In this document: positions 24,728-33,904 of the stretch, piece by piece
Layout: each line of letters begins with the position of its first letter
Numbering within the stretch: position 1 is the first letter of the stretch
Source: Verrucomicrobiota bacterium
GTDB taxonomy: Bacteria; Verrucomicrobiota; Verrucomicrobiia; Limisphaerales; JACRJZ01
NCBI GenBank assembly: GCA_016219875.1
Contig: JACRJZ010000151.1
Location: forward strand, 1 to 64,000
Length of the DNA stretch: 64,000 bases
Reading direction: 5' to 3'
Made by a program: the position numbers and the translations under genes
The notes under the pieces: generated by a model
Databases searched by the model: none
What the model saw: the letters and a program-made list of their open reading frames with translations, nothing else
What the model was told of the DNA's origin: nothing

Positions 24728-26092
24728 CTAGATGCGCCACGGCGGACGCGGCGTGTAAGAAAGGAGGCGATTGGCCTGTTCATCGCCGGCGAATTCGCCC
24801 TTCACCGGGTCCCACTTGACCGCGCGTTGGAGGGCCAGCGCGATGCCGCCGATGAGAATCGCGTTCATGGTATAGACGGCGGTTTCCGGGTGGGTGATCG
24901 TCGGGCGGCGGCTGCGAATGCACTCGAGGAAATTCCCTGAATGGCTGTTGGCGTGATAGACGCGGCTGTCGTCGGGGCGGAGCGGTTGTTTGAGAATGCT
25001 CGCTGGGTAAGACACGATGTTCGCGCGGTCCACCGCGATGCGGCCTTCCGTGCCGACAAAGCACGCGCCGCCTTCACCGCCGACGCGCTCGCCCGGATAG
25101 CCGCTGGAGTGGACCACGGCGCCATTCGAGTAGCGGTAGTGAATGATCGCGTCGTCGGAGCGGCGGCCTTTGTTTTCGTAAGCCACTTCGATGGGCGCGT
25201 TGGGATCGGGGTTCACCGTCCACTGGATGATGTCGTAGTGGTGTGGCGCCCAGTTCACGTCGCCAATGAAACAGCCCGAGAGCGCGTGCCCCGCTTCGCC
25301 GCCGAAGGGCCGCCACGGGAGCGGGCCGAGCCAGAGGTTCCAGTCGAACCCGTCGGGCACCGGCACCGAATGGTCCGAAGTCCACGGCGTCGGGAAAAAC
25401 GCGCCGGGCTGGCGATAGGCATAGACTTCCTTGAGCTGGCCGATGCGCCCGTTGCGCACCAGTTCGCAGGCAAGGCGGAACTTGCCGCCATATTCCGAGC
25501 GCTGTTGCATGCCCGCTTGGTAAATGCGGCCAAAACGCTGGCAGGTTTCCACCAGGGTGCGCCCCTCGCGAATCGTGATGGCGATGGGCTTCTCGCAGTA
25601 AACGTCTTTGCCCGCGCGCACCGCCATCGTGGCCAACGGCGCCGCCCAGTGATACGGCACCGCGATCAGCACGGCGTCGAGGTCGGGCCGCGCGAGCACT
25701 TCGCGGAAATCGTTGTAGGCTTGCACGCCGCTGTAGCCGGCTTGGCCGAGTTTCTGGGCGTACATCTGGTTGCAGCGTTTCTGGGCGCTCTCCCGGCGCT
25801 CGCGGCGCACGTCACACACGGCGAGCACCTGCACGTCGTCGCGCGCCACATAGCCGCCCGGCACGTAGGTCCAGGCGCCGCCGAGCAAGTGGCCCGTGCC
25901 CTGGCCGCCCAAGCCAATGAAGCCCATGTTGACGCGTTCGCTGGGAGCGACGGCGCCGTCACGGCCAAGCGCCGCAGCGGGGATGAGCGCGGGCGCAGCC
26001 AGAGCGGCGGCCGCGAGGCTGGCTTGCTTGAGAAAATCGCGACGCGAAGAAGCGCTGGTCGGGATCAGAGGACAACGAGTCTGCTTTTGCAT
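24728..26092 (-). CDS. Tat-exported Gfo/Idh/MocA family oxidoreductase
   Basis: A 454-aa protein started at the ATG at 26092, with twin-arginine signal SSRRDFLKQASLAAAALAAP. The Rossmann fold has GFIGLGGQGTGHL, then VLAVCDVR, then the family hallmark YCEKPIAI (the EKP motif). The C-terminal substrate domain has HHYDIIQW near residue 280. The family oxidises or isomerises sugars and their derivatives with bound NAD(P). It lies upstream of the HEAT-repeat gene on the same strand with 186 bp between and diverges from the type IIG gene. Confidence 0.9.
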   Translation of the reverse strand: MQKQTRCPLIPTSASSRRDFLKQASLAAAALAAPALIPAAALGRDGAVAPSERVNMGFIGLGGQGTGHLLGGAWTYVPGGYVARDDVQVLAVCDVRRERRESAQKRCNQMYAQKLGQAGYSGVQAYNDFREVLARPDLDAVLIAVPYHWAAPLATMAVRAGKDVYCEKPIAITIREGRTLVETCQRFGRIYQAGMQQRSEYGGKFRLACELVRNGRIGQLKEVYAYRQPGAFFPTPWTSDHSVPVPDGFDWNLWLGPLPWRPFGGEAGHALSGCFIGDVNWAPHHYDIIQWTVNPDPNAPIEVAYENKGRRSDDAIIHYRYSNGAVVHSSGYPGERVGGEGGACFVGTEGRIAVDRANIVSYPASILKQPLRPDDSRVYHANSHSGNFLECIRSRRPTITHPETAVYTMNAILIGGIALALQRAVKWDPVKGEFAGDEQANRLLSYTPRPPWRI

Positions 26093-26296
26093 AGAGACAT
26101 AGATGCAAAAAGCCGGCCGAACATTCGGAGAAACAATTGCCGCATCCTGGGCAGCCATCGGAATTGTCTCCCGGCCGAAAGGAGCCTGACCAGATCCGGC
26201 GCAAGCTTGGCCAGCTAGCCCAGTGCTACCGAGAGGCGCTGGCCAGCGAAAATCCTTCACGCACCGTGTCTGCCTTGCTATGCAAGTGGCGTTGCC

Positions 26297-29200
26297 ATGA
26301 GCGCCCCAGCCGCCATCCTCGAACTCGTCGCCCGCTTCGAGCGGAATCTCGAGGCTTATCGCTCCGGCCAGTACAACGAAACGCAACTGCGCCGCGAGTT
26401 CCTCGATCCGTTCTTCAAGACGCTCGGCTGGGACATCGACAACGAGCAGGGCCTGGCCGAAGCCTACAAGGACGTGATTCACGAAGACCAAATCCAAATC
26501 GCGGGTGCCACCAAGGCTCCGGACTACTGCTTCCGCGTCGGTGGCACCAAGAAATTCTTCGTTGAGGCCAAGAAGCCGTCCGTCTCCGTCAAAAATGAGC
26601 CGGCTCCTGCGTTTCAACTCCGTCGCTACGCTTGGACCGCGAAGCTCCCGCTCAACATTCTTTCCGACTTCGAAGAGTTGGCGGTCTATGATGGCCGCTT
26701 CAAGCCGCACAAGGACGACCCAGCAGCCACCGCCCGAATTTTTTACTGCACCTTCTACGACTACGCCGAGAAGTGGGAGTGGATTGCGTCTATCTTCAGC
26801 CGCGACGCCGTGCTCAAGGGCGCCTTCGACAGATTCGCCGAGTCGAGCAAGGCCAAGAAAGGCACGGCGGAATTTGACGAGGATTTTCTCGCCACCATCG
26901 AAGGCTGGCGGCTCGAACTGGCCTGCAATCTCGCCCTCCGCAATCGCAAGCTTACCCAGCGCGAACTGAACTTCGCCGTCCAGCGCATCATTGACCGCAT
27001 CATCTTCCTCCGCATCTGCGAAGCGCGCGGCATCGAGGACCATGGGCGCCTTCAGGCGCTGGTGAACGGCGACCGCATCTACCCGCGCCTCGCCGAACTC
27101 TTTGAGGCAGCCGATGACCGCTACAACTCGGGCCTGTTCCACTTCAAGCCGGAACCGGGCCGGCACGAACCGCCCGACGAACTCACCCTGACGCTGGAGA
27201 TTGACGACAAGCTGCTGCGCGACATGCTGCGCGGCCTTTACTATCCGGACAGTCCCTATGCTTTTTCCGTCATCTCCGCCGACATTCTCGGCCAGGTGTA
27301 CGAGCAATTCCTCGGAACAGTCATCCGGCTCACCGAAGGACATCGAGCGGTTCCAGAACTCAAACCGGAAGTCCGCAAAGCAGGTGGCGTCTATTACACG
27401 CCCACCTATGTCGTGGATTACATTGTGCGCCAGACGGTGGGCAGCCTCGTCGAGGGCAAGACGCCCAAGCAGGTGTCCGCTCTTCGCGTGCTCGATCCCG
27501 CCTGCGGCTCCGGTTCCTTCCTCATTGGCGCGTATCAATTCCTGCTCGACTGGCATCGGGACTGGTATGCGGCGCACGAGCCGGCCAAGTGGGCCAAAGG
27601 CGGCCGGCCGGCGGTGGTCGAAACCAGCAAGGGCTGGGTGCTCACCATCGCCGAGCGCAAGCGGATTCTCCTGAACAACATTTTCGGCGTCGATATTGAC
27701 GCGCAAGCGGTGGAAGTCACCAAGCTGTCGCTGCTGTTGAAAGTGCTGGAAGGCGAAAACGGGCAGACGCTCCAAACGATCTTCCGCCTGTTCCACGAGC
27801 GCGCCCTGCCCGATCTGGGCGAGAACATCAAGTGCGGCAACTCGCTCATCGGCCCGGATTTCTACGCGCAAAAGCAACTGAGCCTGCTCGACGACGAGGA
27901 GCGCTACCGCATCAATGTCTTCGACTGGGAGAAGGAGTTTCCGCGCGTTTTCCGGCGGGAGAACTCCACCGGTGAACTGCATGAAACCGCCGCCGCTTCG
28001 CCCTTGGACTACATGACGCCCGGCGTGCCGCTGCATGGCAGGTACGGCAAGGGGAGCCACAGAAGAGAGAAAGGCGCCACGGCCGCGCGGCCCACCGCGC
28101 TGGCCGAACCCGAATGGGAAGGCGGCTTCGACGCGGTGATTGGCAATCCGCCGTATGTGCGTATCCAAGGCTTTCCCGCAGACCAGATCAAGTACCTGAC
28201 CACCCATTACGGGTCTGCGACTGGCAATTGTGACCTTTATGTGAGTTTCGTCGAACGAGGCTTCAGCTTGCTTCAGCGCGGTGGCACTTTGGGCTTCATC
28301 GTTCCAAACAAATTCTTTCGGACAGACTATGGAGAGGGCTTGCGTCAGTTTCTCTCCGCCAGGCGTGCGGTCAGTCGAATCGTTGACTTCGGGGCCAATC
28401 AAGTCTTCAAAGCGACGACGTACACTTGCCTGCTGTTCCTGCGCCACGAGACGGCGGACGCCTTTGAATACGGAAAAAGCAAAGCAGCCAAGGAATCGCT
28501 TTCCAGCGTCGTCTTCTCACGGCGGGACGCCGGGACGCTTGGCGCGGCGCCCTGGACTTTCGAAAGCGTGGAAGTGGCCCTGCTCCTGGCCAAGCTCGGA
28601 AGGCACACGAAGCGGCTCCTTGACTTGCCGGCGGACATGAGCCGCGGCAGCAGCACAGGCGATGACGAGGTGTTCGTCTTCGAAACGGGGACGCTGAAAG
28701 TGGAGAAGGCCGTCACGCGTGAACCGCTGTTTGCCAGCGATTTTGGCCGGTTCAGGTTCGCTCTCGCCGGAAAATGGAGAGTCCTCTTCCCTTACCACTG
28801 GGAGGACGGCGAATACCGGCTGTACAGCGAGAGTGAACTGAGGAGCAGATTCCCGCGCGCCTTCGCTTTTCTCCAGAAGAACCAAGCCGCTCTCAAACGG
28901 CGCAAACAGTACAGGGAGTGGTTCGGTTACAGCGCGCCGCGCAATCTCGATCTGCACGAGCGGGCGCAGATTGCAGTCCCCTTGCTCGCGGACACCGGGC
29001 TGTTTGCCTTGATCCCAGAGGAGGCTCGCGGGCAGATCTGTCCGATGGCGAGCGGCGGTTTCACGGTCACATTGTCACCGCAGTGCCCGCTCAGCCCGGC
29101 GTACGTGGTAGGACTGCTCAACTCGAAGCTTCTTTTTTGGCGGCTGCGGACTCTGAGCAACGTGTTCCGTGGAGGCTGGATCACTTGCACCAAGCAGTAT

Positions 29201-29452
29201 TTCGGCGAGTTGCCCATCCGCGTCATCGACTTTTCCAACCCCGCCGACAAAACACGACACGACCAGATGGTGGAATTGGTGACGCAGATGCTGGAGTTGA
29301 ACCAGAGACTCGCCGCCGCCCGCACGCCGCAGGAGCAGACCGCGCTGGCCCGGCAAATCGCCGCCGCCGACACCCAGATTGACCGCCTCGTCTATGGCCT
29401 TTACGGGCTGACAGAGGCTGAGATCAAAATCGTCGAAGGTGCCACCCGATGA
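26297..29452 (+). CDS. Type IIG restriction-modification enzyme (Eco57I-like)
   Basis: One 1051-aa chain combines nuclease, methylase and specificity. The N-terminal PD-(D/E)xK site reads PDYCFRVGGTKKFFVEAKK (D76, E90, K92). A helical connector precedes the SAM motif LDPACGSGSFLIGAY near residue 398. The catalytic NPPY is in VIGNPPYVRIQ near 615, the gamma-class N6-adenine arrangement. The C-terminal TaqI-like specificity domain includes NVFRGGWITCTKQYFGELPI. It should cut and methylate one recognition sequence that cannot be read from the protein. The frame is intact. Downstream are an unknown gene and a DUF3800 remnant. Confidence 0.92.
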   Translation: MSAPAAILELVARFERNLEAYRSGQYNETQLRREFLDPFFKTLGWDIDNEQGLAEAYKDVIHEDQIQIAGATKAPDYCFRVGGTKKFFVEAKKPSVSVKNEPAPAFQLRRYAWTAKLPLNILSDFEELAVYDGRFKPHKDDPAATARIFYCTFYDYAEKWEWIASIFSRDAVLKGAFDRFAESSKAKKGTAEFDEDFLATIEGWRLELACNLALRNRKLTQRELNFAVQRIIDRIIFLRICEARGIEDHGRLQALVNGDRIYPRLAELFEAADDRYNSGLFHFKPEPGRHEPPDELTLTLEIDDKLLRDMLRGLYYPDSPYAFSVISADILGQVYEQFLGTVIRLTEGHRAVPELKPEVRKAGGVYYTPTYVVDYIVRQTVGSLVEGKTPKQVSALRVLDPACGSGSFLIGAYQFLLDWHRDWYAAHEPAKWAKGGRPAVVETSKGWVLTIAERKRILLNNIFGVDIDAQAVEVTKLSLLLKVLEGENGQTLQTIFRLFHERALPDLGENIKCGNSLIGPDFYAQKQLSLLDDEERYRINVFDWEKEFPRVFRRENSTGELHETAAASPLDYMTPGVPLHGRYGKGSHRREKGATAARPTALAEPEWEGGFDAVIGNPPYVRIQGFPADQIKYLTTHYGSATGNCDLYVSFVERGFSLLQRGGTLGFIVPNKFFRTDYGEGLRQFLSARRAVSRIVDFGANQVFKATTYTCLLFLRHETADAFEYGKSKAAKESLSSVVFSRRDAGTLGAAPWTFESVEVALLLAKLGRHTKRLLDLPADMSRGSSTGDDEVFVFETGTLKVEKAVTREPLFASDFGRFRFALAGKWRVLFPYHWEDGEYRLYSESELRSRFPRAFAFLQKNQAALKRRKQYREWFGYSAPRNLDLHERAQIAVPLLADTGLFALIPEEARGQICPMASGGFTVTLSPQCPLSPAYVVGLLNSKLLFWRLRTLSNVFRGGWITCTKQYFGELPIRVIDFSNPADKTRHDQMVELVTQMLELNQRLAAARTPQEQTALARQIAAADTQIDRLVYGLYGLTEAEIKIVEGATR

Positions 29453-29462
29453 ATGGTCTGAG

Positions 29463-30431
29463 ATGCGAAACCAACTCACTGCGATCCCCCTCCAGTCAAT
29501 GAGCGACTTCTCCTCTCTTGATTGGAACTTCGACAACGTGCCGGATGATGAACTTGTCGGCTGTTGTTACTGGGAGTATGCGCGTGAGTCGGCGTTCATT
29601 CGAGACGTCAAGCGGCGTTGCGAAGGCCCCCAGTCAAGGGAGCTCCGCATGAAGGAGTTGTGGGAGTATTGCGGGGACGACGTTGAACGCATTCAGTCCA
29701 TCGGCTACCCGGCGGAAGTGTTTTTGCGAGGTTTCTTTTTCGATCGGATCGAAGATCGTAAGCCGAAACATCCGAAGGCACAGCCCATTACGGGCAGATT
29801 TCCATGTCCGTGGCAGAGCCTGAGCGAAGTGGAGCGCAAAGAGCGATCTCGAATTCGCACCGACAGGGGCACGATTCCACTCGTTCCATTTGAGCGTGGC
29901 CAGGCGTGTTTTGCAGAATGGATTGCCGAATATTGCCAGACACAACGAACGGAAGCGTTCCGCCGGCAGGAGGAGGTAAAGGGAAAACATCCTGGGATCC
30001 GATCGGAAGAGTTATGGAGTGCGGGCAAGCTGGAGTCGCCCGATGTGCGGCCTTCGCTCTTCACGGCGGGCGCAGAGGTTGGGGTCTTCAAGATCGAATG
30101 GACTGCCTTCACCAATGAGGAGTTGTACGACGGGTTCCACCGGTGGATTCGACAGAACCGCCCCCGAGGATTGCGTTCTCCAGATGGCCGCGGTCACAAA
30201 CCTCGCGACCGGCGGGCGGCTTTGGATCGGCTGGGCATGATGCGCTTACTACATCGCTTCACTCTTCGTGAAATGCAGGAAAAGTGTGTCGAGGCTTGTA
30301 AGGCTTTTGGGGGTTATGAGTGGTACAAGGAGCGTAAGCGTGCGCTTCAGACCTTCCACAAACTCCTTCCGTTCCTGTCCAGTTCCGAACGACCGCTGGC
30401 TTGGCCAACCAAGGGTGGTCGCAGCAAGTAA
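29463..30431 (+). CDS. Hypothetical protein downstream of type IIG enzyme
   Basis: A soluble, charged protein of 322 aa if started at the ATG at 29463 (MRNQLTAIPLQSMSDFSSLD); a GTG at 29439 would overlap the upstream gene, and the ATG at 29499 (MSDFSSLDWNFDNVPDDELV) is also possible. The only notable stretches are CCYWEYARESAFIRDVKRRC near the N-terminus and FHRWIRQNRPRG near the C-terminus. No domain is recognised. Its base composition looks less G+C-rich than the neighbours. Position and strand suggest co-transcription with the restriction enzyme and possible acquisition with it. Confidence 0.65.
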   Translation: MRNQLTAIPLQSMSDFSSLDWNFDNVPDDELVGCCYWEYARESAFIRDVKRRCEGPQSRELRMKELWEYCGDDVERIQSIGYPAEVFLRGFFFDRIEDRKPKHPKAQPITGRFPCPWQSLSEVERKERSRIRTDRGTIPLVPFERGQACFAEWIAEYCQTQRTEAFRRQEEVKGKHPGIRSEELWSAGKLESPDVRPSLFTAGAEVGVFKIEWTAFTNEELYDGFHRWIRQNRPRGLRSPDGRGHKPRDRRAALDRLGMMRLLHRFTLREMQEKCVEACKAFGGYEWYKERKRALQTFHKLLPFLSSSERPLAWPTKGGRSK

Positions 30432-30525
30432 GAGGCAGAAACATGGCCTCTCAATGCTGGTCACAAAACACCGCAGGTATTTCCGTCCATTTCCGACGCC
30501 TCAAGATTCGTTTAGACTCGCAAGT

Positions 30526-31218
30526 GTGAAACCCTTTCGATTCCTCTACCAAGACGAGAGTGGCGAGGTGGGGCGCGGCCAATCGCACTTCATCGTCGGG
30601 TTGCTGATGGTGCGCGAGCGCGAGCCGCTGTGGGCGGCGCTGAAGCGAGCGCGGGACCGCTGGCACTACGCCAACGATCTCCACTTCGAGAAGATGTCGA
30701 ACCTGCGCCAGCGCGTTTACGAAGCGGTGTTTGAGGAAGTGGCCAAGGAACAGGCCTTCTTTCGCTTCGAGGCGCTGGCCGTGTCACGGGCAGAACTGGA
30801 TTTGGCCTTCGTCACGCACCAACGGCACCTTGCCAACAACTACTTCACCAAATTGCTGCTGGAGCATCGGGGGTAGGACGCGCTGGACGCGGTGATGTTC
30901 ACCGACGCCAAGAGCCGCATCAAGGAGGACAACTTCCTGGAGTATCTGGTGCTGGAGATGAACCTGGGCGCGCGCTTCCGGCGTGGTCAAGCGCCGCGCC
31001 GCCTGCTTAAGAAGGTGGAGCCGATGGACTCCAAGAGCGACGACCTCTTGCAGTTGGCGGACTTGCTCACCGGCTGCGCAAACAACCGCCTGGGGCACAC
31101 GGCGGGCAAGAGGAAACACCAGGTCCGGCAGAGAGCGGAAGAACTCGGTCTGATCGTTGACTACAACGTGTGGCTTTGGAAACCGAAAGAGATCGGGCCG
31201 AGAAACCTACGATCTTAG
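30526..31218 (+). pseudogene. DUF3800 protein with premature stop
   Basis: From the GTG at 30526 (KPFRFLYQDESGEVGRGQSH) the frame encodes a DUF3800 protein, an RNase H-like family often found with restriction and mobile elements. An in-frame TAG at 30874-30876 interrupts it, and the same frame then continues with VMFTDAKSRIKEDNFLEYL and SDDLLQLADLLTG, the characteristic C-terminal part, to a stop at 31218. A change of one base would restore a 230-aa protein. The upstream ATG at 30457 could also serve as start. The 277 bp after it show no gene. Confidence 0.75.
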
Positions 31219-31495
31219 CCCTCCACAGCGGAGGGCGTTTCGGTTTCCGCGGCCCGGGGGTAAAATGCCAAGCTCGCTGATGAAGTCAACGCTGGTCTTG
31301 AATGACAGTTTGAGTGTTGCGGCATAAGGACGCGGAGGACTGCCTATGCCCGCAGCCGTCCGCTGCCTCCTCGGCGGCAGGAGCAAACCGTTCCTGCTCT
31401 CCGATCCGCCGCTGTGCGCCAGCCCATCGAACCCAGCAGTGCAGTGCCGCAGTGAACACTTCCAATCTTGATCCTGTTCCGCCATTCTCCGCCCC

Positions 31496-33115
31496 ATGCA
31501 CCGCAGAGGGTTTCTTCAACGGTCGGCGCTGGTGGGCGGCGCCGCTTGCGCCGGCGTCGTGGCGGGTGGTTGCTCGACCCCCGCGCCAAGCCGCGCAGCC
31601 GCGCCGCGGGTGAAGTCATTCGAGTTGGAGGAAATGACAGTGGCGGAATTGCAGCGCGGCCTGGCCTCCGGGCATTTCACGGCAGAGGGTTTGGTGGAGA
31701 AGTATCGGCAACGGATCAGCGAGGTCGATCAACACGGGCCGCGGCTCAAGACCGTCATCGAATTGAATCCGGACGCGCCGGCCATCGCCCGGGAACTGGA
31801 TCGCGAGCGAAAGGCCCGAGGACCGCGCGGCCCGCTGCATGGCATCCCCCTCCTCATCAAAGACAACATCGACACCCACGACCGCATGACGACGACGGCG
31901 GGTTCGCTCGCGCTGGCCGGGTCAGTCGCGCTGCGGGACGCGTTCCTCGTCGGGCGCCTGCGCGCCGCGGGGGCCGTGCTGCTCGGCAAGGCCAATCTGA
32001 GCGAGTGGGCAAATTTCCGTGGCTCGCGTTCGATCAGCGGTTGGAGCGGGCGGGGCGGACTGAGCCGCAATCCTTACGTCACGGATCGCAGCACTTCGGG
32101 ATCGAGCGCGGGGTCGGCAGCGGCGGTGTCAGCCAGTCTGTGCGCGGTCGCGGTCGGAACTGAGACGGACGGTTCGATTGTCTCGCCAGCGGCTTACTGC
32201 GGCGTGGTGGGGCTTAAACCGACGATCGGGCTAGTCAGCCGATCAGGCATTATTCCCATTGCCGCCAGTCAGGACACGGCCGGCCCGATGGCGCGCTGTG
32301 TGGCGGACGCGGCCGTCTTGCTCAGCGCGATGACCGGTGTCGATGTCCGCGATGCGGCGACGGCAGCTTCAGCCGGCAAAGCGCAACGCGACTACACGCA
32401 GTGCCTCGAGGCCAAGGCGCTGCATGGCGCGCGGCTTGGCGTGGCTCGAAGTCTTTTCAAGTTGAACCGGTTGGCGGACCCGGTGTTGGAAGCGGCCCTG
32501 ACCGCCCTGCGGCGTGAGGGGGCCATTCTGATCGACCCGGTGAAGCTGCCGTCGCGGCAGGATCTCGGCGATGCAGAGTACCAGGTGATGCTTTACGAAT
32601 TCAAAGCCGGCTTGAACGACTACTTCACGTCACTCGGCCCCCGTGCGCCGGTGAAGAACATGGAGGAGTTGATCGCCTTCAACGAACGGAACCGGGAACG
32701 GGAACTGGCCTTCTTCGGGCAGGAAACACTCATCGAAGCGCAGGCCAATGGACCGTTGACGGAGCAACGTTACCTCGACGCGAAAGCGCGTTGCGTGAAA
32801 TGGTCGAAAGAGATCGAAGCGCTGTTGGAGTCGAATCAACTCGACGCCATGGTCGCGCCCACCACCGGGCCGGCGCACACGCTGGACCTCGTGGTCGGGG
32901 ATCGCGGGCTGGGCGGCAGTTCCACGTATGCGGCCGTGGCCGGATTGCCGAGCCTCACCGTGCCGTGCGGGGAGGTGTTTGGACTGCCGGTCGGTTTGTC
33001 GTTCATCGCTCGGGCGTGGCACGAGGCCAAGCTGCTCGCGCTCGCGTATGCCTTCGAGCAAGCAACCAAAGCGCGCCAGCCGCCACGGTTCCTGCCCACG
33101 CTGGAGTTGGGTTGA
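31496..33115 (+). CDS. Exported amidase (amidase signature family)
   Basis: This 539-aa amidase-signature enzyme has a twin-arginine-like, lipobox-containing leader (MHRRGFLQRSALVGGAACAG, then VAGGC), so it is probably a lipoprotein. The catalytic Lys is in PLLIKDNID near residue 121, and the Ser-cisSer-Lys triad is completed by TSGSSAGSAAAVS near 200. The next motif GTETDGSIVSPAAYCGVVGL is standard. It hydrolyses an amide; similar exported members are often annotated as peptide amidases. No related genes are adjacent. Confidence 0.9.
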   Translation: MHRRGFLQRSALVGGAACAGVVAGGCSTPAPSRAAAPRVKSFELEEMTVAELQRGLASGHFTAEGLVEKYRQRISEVDQHGPRLKTVIELNPDAPAIARELDRERKARGPRGPLHGIPLLIKDNIDTHDRMTTTAGSLALAGSVALRDAFLVGRLRAAGAVLLGKANLSEWANFRGSRSISGWSGRGGLSRNPYVTDRSTSGSSAGSAAAVSASLCAVAVGTETDGSIVSPAAYCGVVGLKPTIGLVSRSGIIPIAASQDTAGPMARCVADAAVLLSAMTGVDVRDAATAASAGKAQRDYTQCLEAKALHGARLGVARSLFKLNRLADPVLEAALTALRREGAILIDPVKLPSRQDLGDAEYQVMLYEFKAGLNDYFTSLGPRAPVKNMEELIAFNERNRERELAFFGQETLIEAQANGPLTEQRYLDAKARCVKWSKEIEALLESNQLDAMVAPTTGPAHTLDLVVGDRGLGGSSTYAAVAGLPSLTVPCGEVFGLPVGLSFIARAWHEAKLLALAYAFEQATKARQPPRFLPTLELG

Positions 33116-33389
33116 AACAAGGCCGCATGGCGTGCGTTGGTCACGCTCGCGGCTTCCCTTGGCTGGAGCTGGCTGACGCTCACCGCCATCGCCCAAGCTT
33201 GCAGAGGCACGAGTTGAACGGCGAAAGGGCTGAAGCGTTGCAGCAGCACGCGGGGACGTTGAATCCAGCGGCTACTGGCAGCGTCAACAGGAACTTGAAG
33301 ACGCGGAGGAAGTCATCCTTCCAGAGTGGCCTGGGAACGGCTTCCTATCTGTGCTTGCCGTCCCGGGTCGGCCGATTCATCTTCCAGCC

Positions 33390-33764
33390 ATGAGCATGTT
33401 CAAAGTCAGCATGGTCGCACGGAACACGAAGGATGAGAGTCTCGTCAGCCCGCCAACAGAGGTGCTGGTGGATACCGGTTCCGAACTGACCTGGCTGCCC
33501 AAGGACTTGTTGGCCGGCATCAAAGTGGCCCCGGTCCGCCAACGCAGCTTCGCCACCGCCACAAAGCAGAGGGTCACGCGCGAAACCGGTTACGCCATCG
33601 TCAGCGCCGAGGGCTTCGAAACAGTGGACGAAGTGGTATTCGCCGAGCCGGGCGATATGGCCTTGCTAGGCGTAAGAACGCTGGAAGGCTTCGGCGTCAT
33701 GGTGGACAACATTGCCCATCGGTTTGTGGCCACCACGACCATCGTTGCAGTGGCGAAGCATTGA
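33390..33764 (+). CDS. Retropepsin-like aspartyl protease family protein
   Basis: A 124-aa protein started at the ATG at 33390 (MSMFKVSMVARNTKDESLVS). The motif EVLVDTGSELTWLP matches the single D-T/S-G site of clan AA retropepsin-like proteins. The following hydrophobic strand pair (DMALLGVRTLEGFGV) is also typical, where family members dimerise to form the active site. Such small soluble members are usually paired with other short genes. The 274-bp gap from the amidase contains a plausible but unassigned open stretch. Confidence 0.7.
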   Translation: MSMFKVSMVARNTKDESLVSPPTEVLVDTGSELTWLPKDLLAGIKVAPVRQRSFATATKQRVTRETGYAIVSAEGFETVDEVVFAEPGDMALLGVRTLEGFGVMVDNIAHRFVATTTIVAVAKH

Positions 33765-33904
33765 AGACTCCCACTTCTTCCTCGGCAAGCAGTCGTCTCC
33801 GTGGGCCAACCCGCAGGCCGACCTCGCCCGCGTGGGGCGCAGCCATGTCATCCTCCCCCGTTTCTCGGATTGCCTTTGGCCTGCTTGAAAGAGCAGGATC
33901 GGGC

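Noticed and set aside
24728..28447. One 1239-aa minus-strand open frame covering the oxidoreductase and the type IIG gene
   Set aside because: Only the C-terminal 454 residues are a real Gfo/Idh protein with its own Tat signal at 26092. The rest is the antisense of the type IIG gene.
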